This document shows, piece after piece, positions 49,239 through 58,327 of a stretch of 64,000 nt of DNA. This DNA is from a virus. Location: IMG/VR virus record IMGVR_UViG_3300020391_000004, positions 62,001-126,000 of that record. One strand, 5' to 3'. A program made the translations under genes and the position numbers. Within the stretch, counting starts at the first letter, position 1, and the number at the start of each line of letters is the position of its first letter. Under the pieces are notes generated by a model. It was not told the origin of the DNA and searched no databases. It saw only the letters and a program-made list of their open reading frames with translations.

Positions 49239-49465
49239 TACAAATCCTCTTCCTCGTAATCATCATATTCGTCTTCGTCAACTTCACCAACAATTTCGTC
49301 TACACTATTTTTCATGTATTCATCTATACCACCAAGTTTAATAAGATCTTCTTCATCTAAAACCTCTTGTAAATCGTCTACAAGTTGATCAGTTGCATGT
49401 TGAAGTTCTTTTGCAGGGATATATTGTTTTAAAATTTCATATATAAGTTTAACTGATGCTTCCAT
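49235..49465 (-). CDS. Acidic hypothetical protein, 76 aa
   Basis: A helical protein with a very acidic C-terminus (GEVDEDEYDDYEEEDLY). It lies between uvsX and uvsY, overlapping both. The acidic tail could mimic DNA or bind recombination proteins. Function unknown. Confidence 0.6.
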   Translation of the reverse strand: MEASVKLIYEILKQYIPAKELQHATDQLVDDLQEVLDEEDLIKLGGIDEYMKNSVDEIVGEVDEDEYDDYEEEDLY

Positions 49466-50561
49466 TTTCTTTCTCTACTTCTGAGTCTGCTTGTTTTATA
49501 TTCTCATGGACATCTCCGTGTCCGTCAACTACTTCATCTATACTTAGTCCATCTTGTGCAGAAACGTCCTGCATAATTACTTCAAGTTTATCTCCTGTCC
49601 ATGCTTTTCGGAACTCTAGCATTTCTACACCTGTAGTTGTTGTATACTTCAAACGATTACCTTGTTTTGTAAGTAAGCCTTTTGCCTCAAACAGTTCAAG
49701 TAATCCGCTATACTTATTCATTCCTGTTTCGTAAGGAATCTTAACTTGTACACCTTCAAACGGCTTTGCATATCTAGTCTTCATTACTTTACATGCCGCT
49801 CTTATTCCGTTTACAGTTGTTGTTTTATTTCCGTCTTCATCTTCTTTTAGTTTTAATTTTCTCATAGCAATAACAATACTACTTGCATATATAAAGCCTT
49901 GTCCACCACTAATTTTATCATCTGGATCAAACATATCCTGCGAAGCATATGTATGGTTTGTACATACCATACCTACGTTGTAACTACCAATCATGTTTAC
50001 TGTGTTACGAACAAGTGCAGTAAGTGCCTTAGGCTTTCTACCCATATCACCTTTCATGTTACCTGCTTCAAATTGATCTACATCAGTTGGCGTTAATAAC
50101 ATACCTAAACTATCAATTACAAATAATACCTTAGGTCTTTCTTCTTCAGGCATTGCTTTATAGTCTTTCATAAATGTGCTGATAGTTTTCGCTACATCAT
50201 CTATCATACTCATACTAAGTTTAAGTAATTTGCTTTCGTCAGTATCTACACCAAGTGCTTGTAACCAACTTTCATCTAATGCATTTTCACTATCAATAAG
50301 CACAACAAAGATACCTTGTTCTTGTGCATTCTTTACAATGTTTCCAGACGCAAAATAACTTTTGCCTGCACCAGATTCACCTGCAAACACTGTAACTTTA
50401 CCCATAGGTACACCACGGTGGAAATCACCACTTACTAGATAGTTTAGTGCATAACTTCCTGTACTAATCCAATCGGTTGGATCGTGAAATCCTATACTTA
50501 ATCCATCTATACTTTTTGTTATGTCTTTTCTAAATTTACTTACGTCAAAGGGTTTGCCCAT
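49449..50561 (-). CDS. uvsX: Recombinase UvsX (RecA-like)
   Basis: 370 residues. Walker A VFAGESGAGKSYFASGN, a Walker B-like segment VLFVIDSLGML, and the NMIGSYNVGMVCTNHTY strand fit RecA/UvsX. The C-terminal end is Asp/Glu-rich, as in T4 UvsX. It forms ssDNA filaments for strand exchange and recombination-dependent replication. It has its own sigma70-like promoter and a leader carrying the AATAGGCACA motif. Confidence 0.93.
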   Translation of the reverse strand: MGKPFDVSKFRKDITKSIDGLSIGFHDPTDWISTGSYALNYLVSGDFHRGVPMGKVTVFAGESGAGKSYFASGNIVKNAQEQGIFVVLIDSENALDESWLQALGVDTDESKLLKLSMSMIDDVAKTISTFMKDYKAMPEEERPKVLFVIDSLGMLLTPTDVDQFEAGNMKGDMGRKPKALTALVRNTVNMIGSYNVGMVCTNHTYASQDMFDPDDKISGGQGFIYASSIVIAMRKLKLKEDEDGNKTTTVNGIRAACKVMKTRYAKPFEGVQVKIPYETGMNKYSGLLELFEAKGLLTKQGNRLKYTTTTGVEMLEFRKAWTGDKLEVIMQDVSAQDGLSIDEVVDGHGDVHENIKQADSEVEKENGSIS

Positions 50562-50573
50562 ATTATACTCCTG

Positions 50574-50583
50574 TGTGCCTATT
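50574..50583 (-). repeat. AATAGGCACA motif, copy 1 (uvsX leader)
   Basis: A 10-nt string found four times in the window on the minus strand; here at the very 5' end of the predicted uvsX mRNA, directly upstream of its ribosome binding site. Confidence 0.6.
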
Positions 50584-50588
50584 CTTTT

Positions 50589-50617
50589 ATTATACTACTA
50601 TTTTTAATTCTTTGCAA
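50589..50617 (-). promoter_or_regulatory. Sigma70-like promoter for uvsX
   Basis: TTGCAA (50617-50612), 17-bp spacer, TATAAT (50594-50589), overlapping the 3' end of the 263-residue gene. Confidence 0.65.
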
Positions 50618-51381
50618 CCTGTTTTCATATTCCTATACAAGATGTCTTGTACTATTTCAATTTGTTGAGTAAAATTTCCAAATCCAATTGTGCTACCTAT
50701 AACTGATAAATTGTTATTTTTACAATAGGATACATAATCATCAGGTGCAGATTGTTTATATGTTTTAGTTATACTCAAAATTAATTCACCGCTTAAAGTT
50801 GTAAAATCGTCTGTGTCAATATCATTAATATTCTCATCATAATGTTTCCATTTTTCATATGTTTGTCTGCCTAGATCATTAAATTTTATATTAACATTGT
50901 ATCTATTGAAATCAGTTATTTTACTACCAAATATATTTTCGCATGACCATATATTCTTTGCGTCAAAATTTCTAATCTTAAACTTAAAATTTTCTATATT
51001 ATGTAAGATTTGATTAATATCACGAAATTTTTGACAAAGGACTGGATTTATCTTATGGAGAATTGTATTAATTTTTGCATGTTGCAATTGAAACTTGACC
51101 CAAACCATATGTAATTTGTTTAACACGTCTTGATTATATAATCTAATATTTACAAATTCGGTGAAATGACTAAAGTTAAACTTGTCCACAAAGTATTCAT
51201 TTATTTCTAACAAACACTCTCCAAGATATTCTAAACTAGTCATTAAATTATCACAACTAATATTAAATTTATTTTTGCTAGACTTAGTGATAGATTCAAA
51301 ATAATATTCTACTAAAGGTGGATTATGAGTATTAAGTTCAATCATATCACCGCTTTTAGTAAAAACTAAATTAAAGTTCAT
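50590..51381 (-). CDS. Hypothetical protein, 263 aa
   Basis: A helical, Asn/Lys/Phe-rich protein with no recognised domain (starts MNFNLVFTKSGDMI, ends TGCKELKIVV). AAGGA precedes the start at good spacing. It lies between gp32 and uvsX, so a role in replication or recombination is possible. Very AT-rich codon use suggests a phage-specific gene. Confidence 0.65.
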   Translation of the reverse strand: MNFNLVFTKSGDMIELNTHNPPLVEYYFESITKSSKNKFNISCDNLMTSLEYLGECLLEINEYFVDKFNFSHFTEFVNIRLYNQDVLNKLHMVWVKFQLQHAKINTILHKINPVLCQKFRDINQILHNIENFKFKIRNFDAKNIWSCENIFGSKITDFNRYNVNIKFNDLGRQTYEKWKHYDENINDIDTDDFTTLSGELILSITKTYKQSAPDDYVSYCKNNNLSVIGSTIGFGNFTQQIEIVQDILYRNMKTGCKELKIVV

Positions 51382-51401
51382 TACATAGTCCTTTTAATAT
51401 A

Positions 51402-51420
51402 GGGGTGACATTGCCACCCC
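51402..51420 (-). terminator. Hairpin just after gp32 stop
   Basis: Minus strand stem GGGGTG/CACCCC with a 7-nt loop, 7 nt after the gp32 stop codon. It is not followed by a T-run, so it may stabilise mRNA rather than terminate. Confidence 0.45.
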
Positions 51421-51427
51421 TTAATTA

Positions 51428-52459
51428 TTAAGATTGTCTATTACGGATCATTGCTAAAATGTCTTCTGCTCTTTTGCTTTCACCGCCCTCTGCTACTGGC
51501 GCTGGGGGAGCCGTTACTGTTTCAGTCTGCGGAGCAGGAATAGGTGTAGCACCCATCTCTGCTGGTGTTGCTACTGGAGCCGGAGCAGTTTCTATAATCG
51601 GTGCTGCCGGAGCAGGTGTTACAGTAGTAGGTGCTGTCGCAGTTGACGTACTAGAGGTTGAGGAACCAGCTGGAGCATCTATACCATATGGACGATAATA
51701 CTGACCCCAACGTTCAACGTCATAGGCCTGTCCATTTACACTTGCTTCGAACATTTCTTTAATGCACTGCAATTCTACTTCTGTAGGTTTTTTAGGAAGA
51801 TAGTCTGATAATGTATTAAGACCATAGGTCTCAATGGCTGACATTTGCGACTCTGTTAGTGCTGTCTCTTTACGAGCCCATTTACTTGTACTATAATCTG
51901 CATACTGTCCTTTTGTAGTCTTAGTAATACGAAAGTCTAAACCAGCAGTATAGTCTGTTGGCATTTCTTGTATGTCTGGGTCCATAAGTGCATCTTTAAT
52001 TAAGTTAAAGATACTAGGTGAGATTACAAATCTTCTTATTGGGTTTTCAGGTGAGTCCTCTTGTAGAGGATTTTCGTTCACAAAACCTTGAAAGATGTAA
52101 CTACGTTTCTTCCAATATTTTCTACCCATTTCCTCGAGACTTGAATCTTTAAACCAACCACGTACTTCTGTTAATACAGGACAAGTTTCTCCAAACATTT
52201 CAACACATGGTACTTGTACTACCACAGGTTTACTATTTAAATCGTTCTTTACACCACTAAATGGTAAACGAATCATAAGCCTTTCAGCCCAAAAAAATGT
52301 GTTATTAGGATCGTTATCAGGTAAGAAACGAACTGCTGTCGTTGCTCCTTCAGGTATGTTCCAATGTGGGAAAATTGCGTTGTCGCCGCCGCCGGATCTC
52401 TCACTACGAGATTCTTGTGATTTTAGTTTTGCTCTAATTTCTGCCAAAGATGTTGCCAT
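51428..52459 (-). CDS. 32: Single-stranded DNA-binding protein gp32
   Basis: 343 residues. The N-terminal part (SLAEIRAKLKSQES) is the basic B-type self-interaction region. The OB-type core has FPHWNIPEGATTAVRFLPD and CVEMFGETCPV with the zinc-type Cys pair. The C-terminal about 70 residues are an Ala/Pro/Thr-rich linker ending in RAEDILAMIRN. This is the T4 gp32 layout: ssDNA binding during replication and recombination. It has an early promoter with an embedded late element and two AATAGGCACA copies in its leader. Confidence 0.92.
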   Translation of the reverse strand: MATSLAEIRAKLKSQESRSERSGGGDNAIFPHWNIPEGATTAVRFLPDNDPNNTFFWAERLMIRLPFSGVKNDLNSKPVVVQVPCVEMFGETCPVLTEVRGWFKDSSLEEMGRKYWKKRSYIFQGFVNENPLQEDSPENPIRRFVISPSIFNLIKDALMDPDIQEMPTDYTAGLDFRITKTTKGQYADYSTSKWARKETALTESQMSAIETYGLNTLSDYLPKKPTEVELQCIKEMFEASVNGQAYDVERWGQYYRPYGIDAPAGSSTSSTSTATAPTTVTPAPAAPIIETAPAPVATPAEMGATPIPAPQTETVTAPPAPVAEGGESKRAEDILAMIRNRQS

Positions 52460-52474
52460 TATTTTCTCCTTAAA

Positions 52475-52484
52475 TGTGCCTATT
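52475..52484 (-). repeat. AATAGGCACA motif, copy 2 (gp32 leader)
   Basis: Lies 16 nt before the gp32 start codon, followed by T-rich spacer and AAGGAG. Confidence 0.6.
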
Positions 52485-52497
52485 GTTTAGCCTTGTA

Positions 52498-52507
52498 TGT
52501 GCCTATT
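52498..52507 (-). repeat. AATAGGCACA motif, copy 3 (gp32 leader)
   Basis: Lies 23 nt upstream of copy 2 in the same leader, just after the predicted transcription start. Confidence 0.6.
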
Positions 52508-52524
52508 CACATACTATATTACAT

Positions 52525-52553
52525 AGTATATGCTACTTTATTTATCAAGTCAA
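52525..52553 (-). promoter_or_regulatory. Sigma70-like promoter for gp32 with embedded late element
   Basis: TTGACT (52553-52548), 17-bp spacer, TATACT (52530-52525). The spacer contains GATAAATA (52546-52539), a late promoter-type element. Confidence 0.7.
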
Positions 52554-52555
52554 TA

Positions 52556-52585
52556 AAAAAAGGCATACAAAGTGATGCCTTTTTT
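52556..52585 (-). terminator. Bidirectional rho-independent terminator
   Basis: GGCAT/ATGCC stem (52579-52575 with 52566-52562) extended by A/T pairs, with a T-run on either strand. It separates the 686-residue structural gene from gp32. Confidence 0.8.
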
Positions 52586-52597
52586 ATAAATTTTTTA

Positions 52598-52607
52598 TGT
52601 GCCTATT
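52598..52607 (-). repeat. AATAGGCACA motif, copy 4
   Basis: Overlaps the stop codon of the 686-residue gene (TAG within the motif), upstream of the terminator. Confidence 0.55.
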
Positions 52608-54663
52608 TGCTTCGGTCGATGTCTTGTAGTTTACGCATCTGTCTTGCTACTATACTTCTCGGTGTTATTTGATAGCCTTGTTCGCCTTCATGTATGCCGT
52701 GGTTGCTCCTCGCCTTTGACCCTACGCCTGCCATTGCTTTCATTTTTGCAATGCTTTCCGCCACTTCATCTACTTCTTCTACTGATTCTTTTTTATCTTC
52801 TTTGTCATCTTCTTTATCATCAGAATCTTTGCCTTTTTTCTTATCTAAAAATGCCTGAAGTCCTGGATTAAGTTTACCTTCTTCTACTGCTTCTTGTTCA
52901 ATACCTTCCGGAGTATTATCATAATCTAGATCTAATTCCATTTGTCCCGGTCTGTTTGCATCTGCTATAGCAGACAAGTATTTGTCATATTCGACACCAA
53001 AAGTTCCTTTTACAGTATCTAAGTATTTCTGTATGACTGGTCTGGCATCTCCAGCTGGATCTTTATCACCGGCATCTCCTAAATCGTCATACAATGTATC
53101 ATCACCAAATGCAAAAGCAATTGCGTTAATAGCATCTTCCCCGCCATCACCTAATGGTATAGGATTTTGCATCAACTTATTCATCTTGGCTACTTCTTCA
53201 TCAGTAGTTGGTAAAGCCCATGTGCCTTCTGTAATCATATTGAGTCCTTGCTCGTATGCTTCAAATGTTACATCTTCTTTTTTCTCTTTACCATATAAAT
53301 CTTTTTTAGCAGCTCTGTCAACTATATCTACTTTACCTTGTAAATACTTCTTAGTAATTTTTATTGCGGCTGCGTATTGTTTTTCATCATCATAGTTTAT
53401 GCCACCTAGTACATTACCCATTGCATCATCTACATGATTATTAGAAATATATTCTATAACATTAATCACCAAATTACGATTTTTGTTAGCAGTTGGCATA
53501 TCACTATTTTTCATTATGTTAAAATAATTTTTTAGTTCTTGTTCGTCTGTTTCATTTTTAAATACTTTTATATTTTCAGAACTATTTGCTAAAGATGCAA
53601 CATCGTTCGCCCTACCGGCCACTTCAGAATCTAGATCCTTTTCGCTACGTTTTTCTATATCCTGAGGATAATCATCTGGGTTGTAGTTATCCTTATCCAT
53701 CTTTGCTTCCTTTTTTAAACTTAGTGCTCTGTGTACTGCTGGTAAACTATCTACCATACGATCATCAAATACTTGACGTGTAAGTTTTGTTTTTAAATCT
53801 TCAATATCATTTTCTTCTACTTCGATTACATCGGGTACCCAATTTTCAAAATATTTGTTGTAACCATTTGCACTACTAATTGCTTTAAGTGTATCTTTTA
53901 GTCCATAGTATCTATCTGTAGCTGCTTCTATAACTTCTTTTGCGTCTTCACTAACGTAATTATTGGATTTTGCACTACGTACAAACTGTTTTAATTGTTG
54001 CATTTCTTGCATAATTTCTACAATATGTGTACCACGCTCGTCACGTGTATAGCCTTCATTTGAGATATGTCTCGCCATTGCTCTTGCGCCAGGTAGATAA
54101 TTATTTGCAAATTTAAAGCGTTCGCCTTGACTATTTTCAATGTAGATAGCACTTATGTTTCTGCTTCTTGCACCCATTTTTGTTTCATCTACTGTTTTGT
54201 TATGCTTAATAATGAGCTTTGCTTTTCCTTGTTCTAGGAAACTTTTTTGGCTAGTGCCATGTAGTCTGTTTTCCATAACTTCGTCCTGGTTACGTTGTGT
54301 TAAAAACTTGTAATCTTTTTTATCAAGTCTCTCTTTTGTTACATTATGTGTTTCATAGTTTAACATATTTCTTGCACTAAATTTGCTTAGTTCTTTTAAA
54401 AATCCATACCAAGCATCTGCAGTACTACTATCAGCATCTTCTACTATGCTATTAGGAAAATAAACTTGTAATTTTCCTTCTTCATTTAAACTAATAGTTA
54501 CTGCACCAACTGGCAAATCTCTGTGCTTAAAATTAAATTCAAAAAATCTTGCTTGATTAGGATCTGTAGTAACATTGCCTTCACTGTCCCCTAATTTAAT
54601 GTTAGCCACACGACTACGTATCTTATCAAACAGTTCTTCTGATATGTTTTCTATACTTCGCAT
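52603..54663 (-). CDS. Large putative virion protein, 686 aa
   Basis: A long, charged, Lys/Glu/Asp-rich protein with coiled-coil-like stretches (EIMQEMQQLKQFV). The C-terminal region is highly acidic and Lys-rich (KGKDSDDKEDDKEDKKE) and ends in basic residues. No enzyme motif is seen. It is driven by a late element 5 nt before the start. Position next to gp17 suggests a head or packaging-associated structural protein; function unknown. Confidence 0.6.
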   Translation of the reverse strand: MRSIENISEELFDKIRSRVANIKLGDSEGNVTTDPNQARFFEFNFKHRDLPVGAVTISLNEEGKLQVYFPNSIVEDADSSTADAWYGFLKELSKFSARNMLNYETHNVTKERLDKKDYKFLTQRNQDEVMENRLHGTSQKSFLEQGKAKLIIKHNKTVDETKMGARSRNISAIYIENSQGERFKFANNYLPGARAMARHISNEGYTRDERGTHIVEIMQEMQQLKQFVRSAKSNNYVSEDAKEVIEAATDRYYGLKDTLKAISSANGYNKYFENWVPDVIEVEENDIEDLKTKLTRQVFDDRMVDSLPAVHRALSLKKEAKMDKDNYNPDDYPQDIEKRSEKDLDSEVAGRANDVASLANSSENIKVFKNETDEQELKNYFNIMKNSDMPTANKNRNLVINVIEYISNNHVDDAMGNVLGGINYDDEKQYAAAIKITKKYLQGKVDIVDRAAKKDLYGKEKKEDVTFEAYEQGLNMITEGTWALPTTDEEVAKMNKLMQNPIPLGDGGEDAINAIAFAFGDDTLYDDLGDAGDKDPAGDARPVIQKYLDTVKGTFGVEYDKYLSAIADANRPGQMELDLDYDNTPEGIEQEAVEEGKLNPGLQAFLDKKKGKDSDDKEDDKEDKKESVEEVDEVAESIAKMKAMAGVGSKARSNHGIHEGEQGYQITPRSIVARQMRKLQDIDRSK

Positions 54664-54668
54664 ACACG

Positions 54669-54676
54669 TATTTATC
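54669..54676 (-). promoter_or_regulatory. Late promoter element, leaderless
   Basis: GATAAATA on the minus strand ending 5 nt before the ATG at 54663; no ribosome binding site between. Confidence 0.6.
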
Positions 54677-56242
54677 CTATATCATAATAAATGGCATAGG
54701 CTCTTGGTCAAAGTCGTCTCCGTCTCGTATATGATTTTCAAGTTCTGGATGATAGTTTTTTAGTGTTTGAGCCATACGCATTACAAGTAAAGTACTCATT
54801 ACCAAGTCATCTGTGTCGCCTGCTTTAGCTTTAAAACTATTACCGGCTGCTATGAAACTTTTCATTTCACTTAGTAACATTTTACTGTTTACTTTGACTT
54901 TATCTGTTTCTACAAGTGTTTTAAACTTACTACATATACTAATTTTACTACGGTGTGTTGTGTTAAATCCTCTACGATACATTCGACTGTTACCATGGAT
55001 TTTTGGCTCGCTTAAAAAGATACCTGGAATATTTTCTTCCCCTATCTCTGCCACACTTTGTAAAGCGGCTTCTCCTATTGTGTTATTTTCCATACTATAG
55101 TATATGTTCATAGTATCTACACCTTCGTCCAACAAATATTTGTTAATATCTACCATTATACGTATTTGTTGTGGAATAGGTGTTTTATTGTGGCTCCATT
55201 CTCCTACCTGCTCCATACTAGGTATTTCAAATATTTCTATTGCCGCAGGATCTCCTCCGGTGCCTAAGCTAGGATCTAGCCCTACAAGATAAGTCATTTT
55301 TGGATTTATTTTTTTATACCAACGTACTGTACCATGTCTATATAATGGTTCCATACCTCGTAAATTTGTTAATGCTAAACTGTCAATTAGTGTTTCATCG
55401 TAAATAATAAATTCACATTCATGTTCACGTCTAAAACGTTCTTCGCCAATCCGTTGTAATTCTTCTGCTTTCCATTCCTCATCTCTATCTGGATGTTCCC
55501 ACCAATAACTTTGAAAATGTTTAAATCCATTTACACCTAAATCTTGCTCAACACCATTTTGATCATATGTCTTATTTGCATCTCTCCATATAGTTGCAAA
55601 CTGATCCTCATCACTGTTAGGTGTACTTGTAATAATTGCAGATCCACCTGTTGCTAGTGTAGGTGATATACTTGTCCAAAATTCCTTAGCAATGCTAGGT
55701 CTAACAAATGCAAACTCATCACAGTATAGTAATGTAATAGACATACCTCTTCCTGTATTGTCTGTGGTTGCTTGTGCTATAATTCTACTACCATTATCAA
55801 AGTCTATACTCCCTTTATTATAACTAGTAACACCGGCACGTATATGATCCGGACAAAGTTCATAAGCATAGCGTATACGTTGCATAATTTCCTGAGCTCC
55901 AGCGTATTTGTGTGCCGCAATTAGTATTACACTATCTGGTACAAACATTGCATACCATAATAAGTAACCTGCAGCAGTTGTACTTTTACCTGTCTGCCTT
56001 GGCAACATGTTTATGTTGAATCTGTAATTATGATATATATCTAATAATTTATGTTGATACTCATATGCTTTATATTGCATACGTCCTTGAGTCGGATGTT
56101 GAATAGCAAAATGATTATTCAAAAAATAGAATACACCAGTCTTAGGATGAGCACATTTTGCAAATTCAGCTAATTGTTCTTTTGAAAACTTTTCTTTTTT
56201 GTATGCTTTTTTTGTTAAATTTTGATCTAGTGGTTTAACCAT
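54677..56242 (-). CDS. 17: Terminase large subunit gp17
   Basis: 521 residues. The N-terminal ATPase has LPRQTGKSTTAAGYLL (Walker A-type), LLYCDEFAFV (Walker B) and IITSTPN (coupling motif). The C-terminal nuclease has VGLDPSLGTGGDP, SMENNTIGEA and TDDLVMS, the three acid clusters of the RNase H-like nuclease. This matches T4 gp17, the DNA-packaging motor and headful nuclease. Its start overlaps the 141-residue gene by 16 nt. Confidence 0.94.
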   Translation of the reverse strand: MVKPLDQNLTKKAYKKEKFSKEQLAEFAKCAHPKTGVFYFLNNHFAIQHPTQGRMQYKAYEYQHKLLDIYHNYRFNINMLPRQTGKSTTAAGYLLWYAMFVPDSVILIAAHKYAGAQEIMQRIRYAYELCPDHIRAGVTSYNKGSIDFDNGSRIIAQATTDNTGRGMSITLLYCDEFAFVRPSIAKEFWTSISPTLATGGSAIITSTPNSDEDQFATIWRDANKTYDQNGVEQDLGVNGFKHFQSYWWEHPDRDEEWKAEELQRIGEERFRREHECEFIIYDETLIDSLALTNLRGMEPLYRHGTVRWYKKINPKMTYLVGLDPSLGTGGDPAAIEIFEIPSMEQVGEWSHNKTPIPQQIRIMVDINKYLLDEGVDTMNIYYSMENNTIGEAALQSVAEIGEENIPGIFLSEPKIHGNSRMYRRGFNTTHRSKISICSKFKTLVETDKVKVNSKMLLSEMKSFIAAGNSFKAKAGDTDDLVMSTLLVMRMAQTLKNYHPELENHIRDGDDFDQEPMPFIMI

Positions 56243-56652
56243 GTAACATCCTTAAAATATAGTTTTGCAGGTCTAGTACTTATACGTATTACTTTTACTA
56301 CTGTCTCAAAATTATTTGAAATATCTTCAAACATAGTCATACGTAATTGCCTACTTGCATTATCATAACTACTTTTTCCTATGGTAGTAAGATAGTTTTT
56401 ATCACCATATTTAGGAAATACTCCTCTTACAAATAAACAAACATCTGCTAAATCTTTAGGTGGCATTGTTCCTTTTATGTATGCTTCAGTAAAAGTAGGA
56501 CTGGGTAAAAAGTCCGGATCGTCTATAAACGAGCCGAGGAGAATAGCTACATATGCTTCTATATCTTCAGGCAATGTAAAGCCTTCTTGTCGACTAGTTT
56601 CGATTAAACATTCACGAAAAACCGTTACATACTCGTCCCTTATAAATCTCAT
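56227..56652 (-). CDS. Hypothetical protein, 141 aa
   Basis: A helical protein with ALLG-type and aromatic segments (LCLFVRGVFPKYGDKN in part). No domain recognised. Driven by a late element 5 nt before the start. It is co-transcribed with gp17, so a packaging or head-completion role is possible. Confidence 0.6.
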   Translation of the reverse strand: MRFIRDEYVTVFRECLIETSRQEGFTLPEDIEAYVAILLGSFIDDPDFLPSPTFTEAYIKGTMPPKDLADVCLFVRGVFPKYGDKNYLTTIGKSSYDNASRQLRMTMFEDISNNFETVVKVIRISTRPAKLYFKDVTWLNH

Positions 56653-56665
56653 ATAAATATTTATG
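56652..56665. promoter_or_regulatory. Overlapping divergent late promoters
   Basis: A near-palindrome holds TATAAATA on the plus strand (56652-56659) and CATAAATA on the minus strand (56665-56658). The plus element serves the SGNH gene at 56689; the minus element ends 5 nt before the ATG at 56652. Confidence 0.65.
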
Positions 56666-56688
56666 TCTCAATTAAAGTAGTATGTAAT

Positions 56689-57264
56689 ATGAAACTTTTT
56701 CAATATGGTTGTAGTGTAAGTTTAGGCGAAGAAGCTGATATTTGTTATGGACAACTAATAGCAGAACAGTTTAATTTTGAGTTTATACAACTTAGTGAAA
56801 GTAGTGCAAGTAATCCTCATATTGCTTTAAAATTTTGTGAAACATATAAAGATATCACGCCAAAGGATTTTATTATTTTCGGATGGAGTCACCCAAACAG
56901 ACAAAGTTGGTTCAACAATAGAACACAACAATGGGAGCATATGAATTATATACAAGGGAAAAAACCTGGTAGTGCATTGCTAGATAGTTGTAGAGATTAT
57001 CTAGTCAATCAACATGAACGTGATGGATATGTTGAAAAACTACACACATGGTATCCAAGACACATAGTTGAAATGACTTGTAAAGTAAATAGTTTAAGAT
57101 ATATCCACGTTGATTGTGTGCCAGGTATGTGTGAGAAATTAGGTGCTACAGGAACTAATGAAAACGCTAAGTCAAAATATATAGCGGATCACTTACATCC
57201 TAATAATGACGGACACCGCTATATTCATAAATTATTACAGGAAGAACTTAGTCTTTATTTGTAA
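56689..57264 (+). CDS. SGNH-hydrolase-like protein (copy 5)
   Basis: 191 residues. Block I is LFQYGCSVSLGEE with Ser in the nucleophile place, but with SVS in place of SFS. SESSASNPHIAL is the oxyanion block, and HLHPNNDGHRYIH gives a DxxH-like end block with His. It lies inside the structural module on the opposite strand, with its own late promoter. It may act on virion or surface glycans. Confidence 0.65.
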   Translation: MKLFQYGCSVSLGEEADICYGQLIAEQFNFEFIQLSESSASNPHIALKFCETYKDITPKDFIIFGWSHPNRQSWFNNRTQQWEHMNYIQGKKPGSALLDSCRDYLVNQHERDGYVEKLHTWYPRHIVEMTCKVNSLRYIHVDCVPGMCEKLGATGTNENAKSKYIADHLHPNNDGHRYIHKLLQEELSLYL

Positions 57265-58318
57265 TTTCTGCTTCTTCTAAGAAATCTTTGTAACTTTTGT
57301 AAAGTTTTTCTTCTACTGCTTCCATAGTTTCTTCAACTTCACGTGGTTCTTGATCCATTGGATTATCACCAGGTGCACTTGCTGGATAACTTTTCTTAGG
57401 TCTATTTAATCCGCCACTTAATCCAATAAGTTGATCTTCTGGACTCATATAATCTTCTGCAGGCTCATTGGCATACTCAGCAATTTTTTCTGCGTAGTTT
57501 TCATAACCTGCTAGTTGTAATATATCTTGTAGTTCTTGTACTGGTACTGATACCATTGCGTCTACTGCTTCTTGGTCGCATCCACAATCTTCTTCTACTT
57601 CTATATCTATATTTTCAGTTGTATCACTTTCAATAAACATTTCAATTGTCTCTGCATTGTCTTCTATATCGTCAGTGCCTGTAATTTTTACTAATTCATT
57701 CATATATGCTTTAGTAATAGGCATTTCATCAATAAATGCCATTGGGTCTTCTTCAAATTTATCTTCACCGTATTTTTTCATCATAGCATCGACTTCATTT
57801 GTTTCCATAGCATCGGTTGTTATTCCGCTATTAGTTGCCCATTGGACATAACCTTGAGGTAACGGATCTCCGTTGTTTCCTATATAGTTTGAATACTTTT
57901 CAGTCCAAGCCATCATCATATCTTTTACTTTGCCTTCGTCTACTACTTCTTCTGTTGTAGTATCTTCGTCTTGTCTGTCCATAATTTCTTTTTTAATTTT
58001 ATCATACTGGCTACCCATACCCGGATATGCTTTTTCAAACTCTTCTTTAGTCATACCCTCTTCAACATCCTGCATCATATCTTTGACTGAGCCTTCATCA
58101 AGCGTATCCTCTTCTATATCATCAAGTATATCCATGTACTCACGCATGTCCTCCATCTTGCCTGCCATTTTGTTCATTTTCTTTTTTAGTGTAGGATTTT
58201 TTTCTATTCCTGGTTTATCGTAATCTTGGCGATTAAGAGAAGGTGTACGACCAATGTCCATTCCGCCGGCTCCCATTTTGTCCATTTTACTCATTTTTGG
58301 TTTAATTACTATAGGCAT
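57248..58318 (-). CDS. Acidic putative head or scaffold protein, 356 aa
   Basis: A Met/Asp/Glu-rich, low-complexity protein with helical repeats (MAGKMEDMREYMDILDD, DEGSVKDMMQDVEEG, DEGKVKDMMMAWTEK). Two similar segments around 'VKDMM' suggest an internal repeat. Such acidic helical proteins often form phage scaffolds or internal head proteins. Its end overlaps the convergent SGNH gene by 17 nt. Function is inferred from composition and location. Confidence 0.5.
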   Translation of the reverse strand: MPIVIKPKMSKMDKMGAGGMDIGRTPSLNRQDYDKPGIEKNPTLKKKMNKMAGKMEDMREYMDILDDIEEDTLDEGSVKDMMQDVEEGMTKEEFEKAYPGMGSQYDKIKKEIMDRQDEDTTTEEVVDEGKVKDMMMAWTEKYSNYIGNNGDPLPQGYVQWATNSGITTDAMETNEVDAMMKKYGEDKFEEDPMAFIDEMPITKAYMNELVKITGTDDIEDNAETIEMFIESDTTENIDIEVEEDCGCDQEAVDAMVSVPVQELQDILQLAGYENYAEKIAEYANEPAEDYMSPEDQLIGLSGGLNRPKKSYPASAPGDNPMDQEPREVEETMEAVEEKLYKSYKDFLEEAEITNKD

Positions 58319-58327
58319 TTTCTTTCC

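Noticed and set aside
51459-51698. 79-aa plus-strand ORF rich in Gly/Ala/Val
   Set aside because: It is the antisense of the repetitive Ala/Pro/Thr linker of gp32, which creates a spurious open frame.
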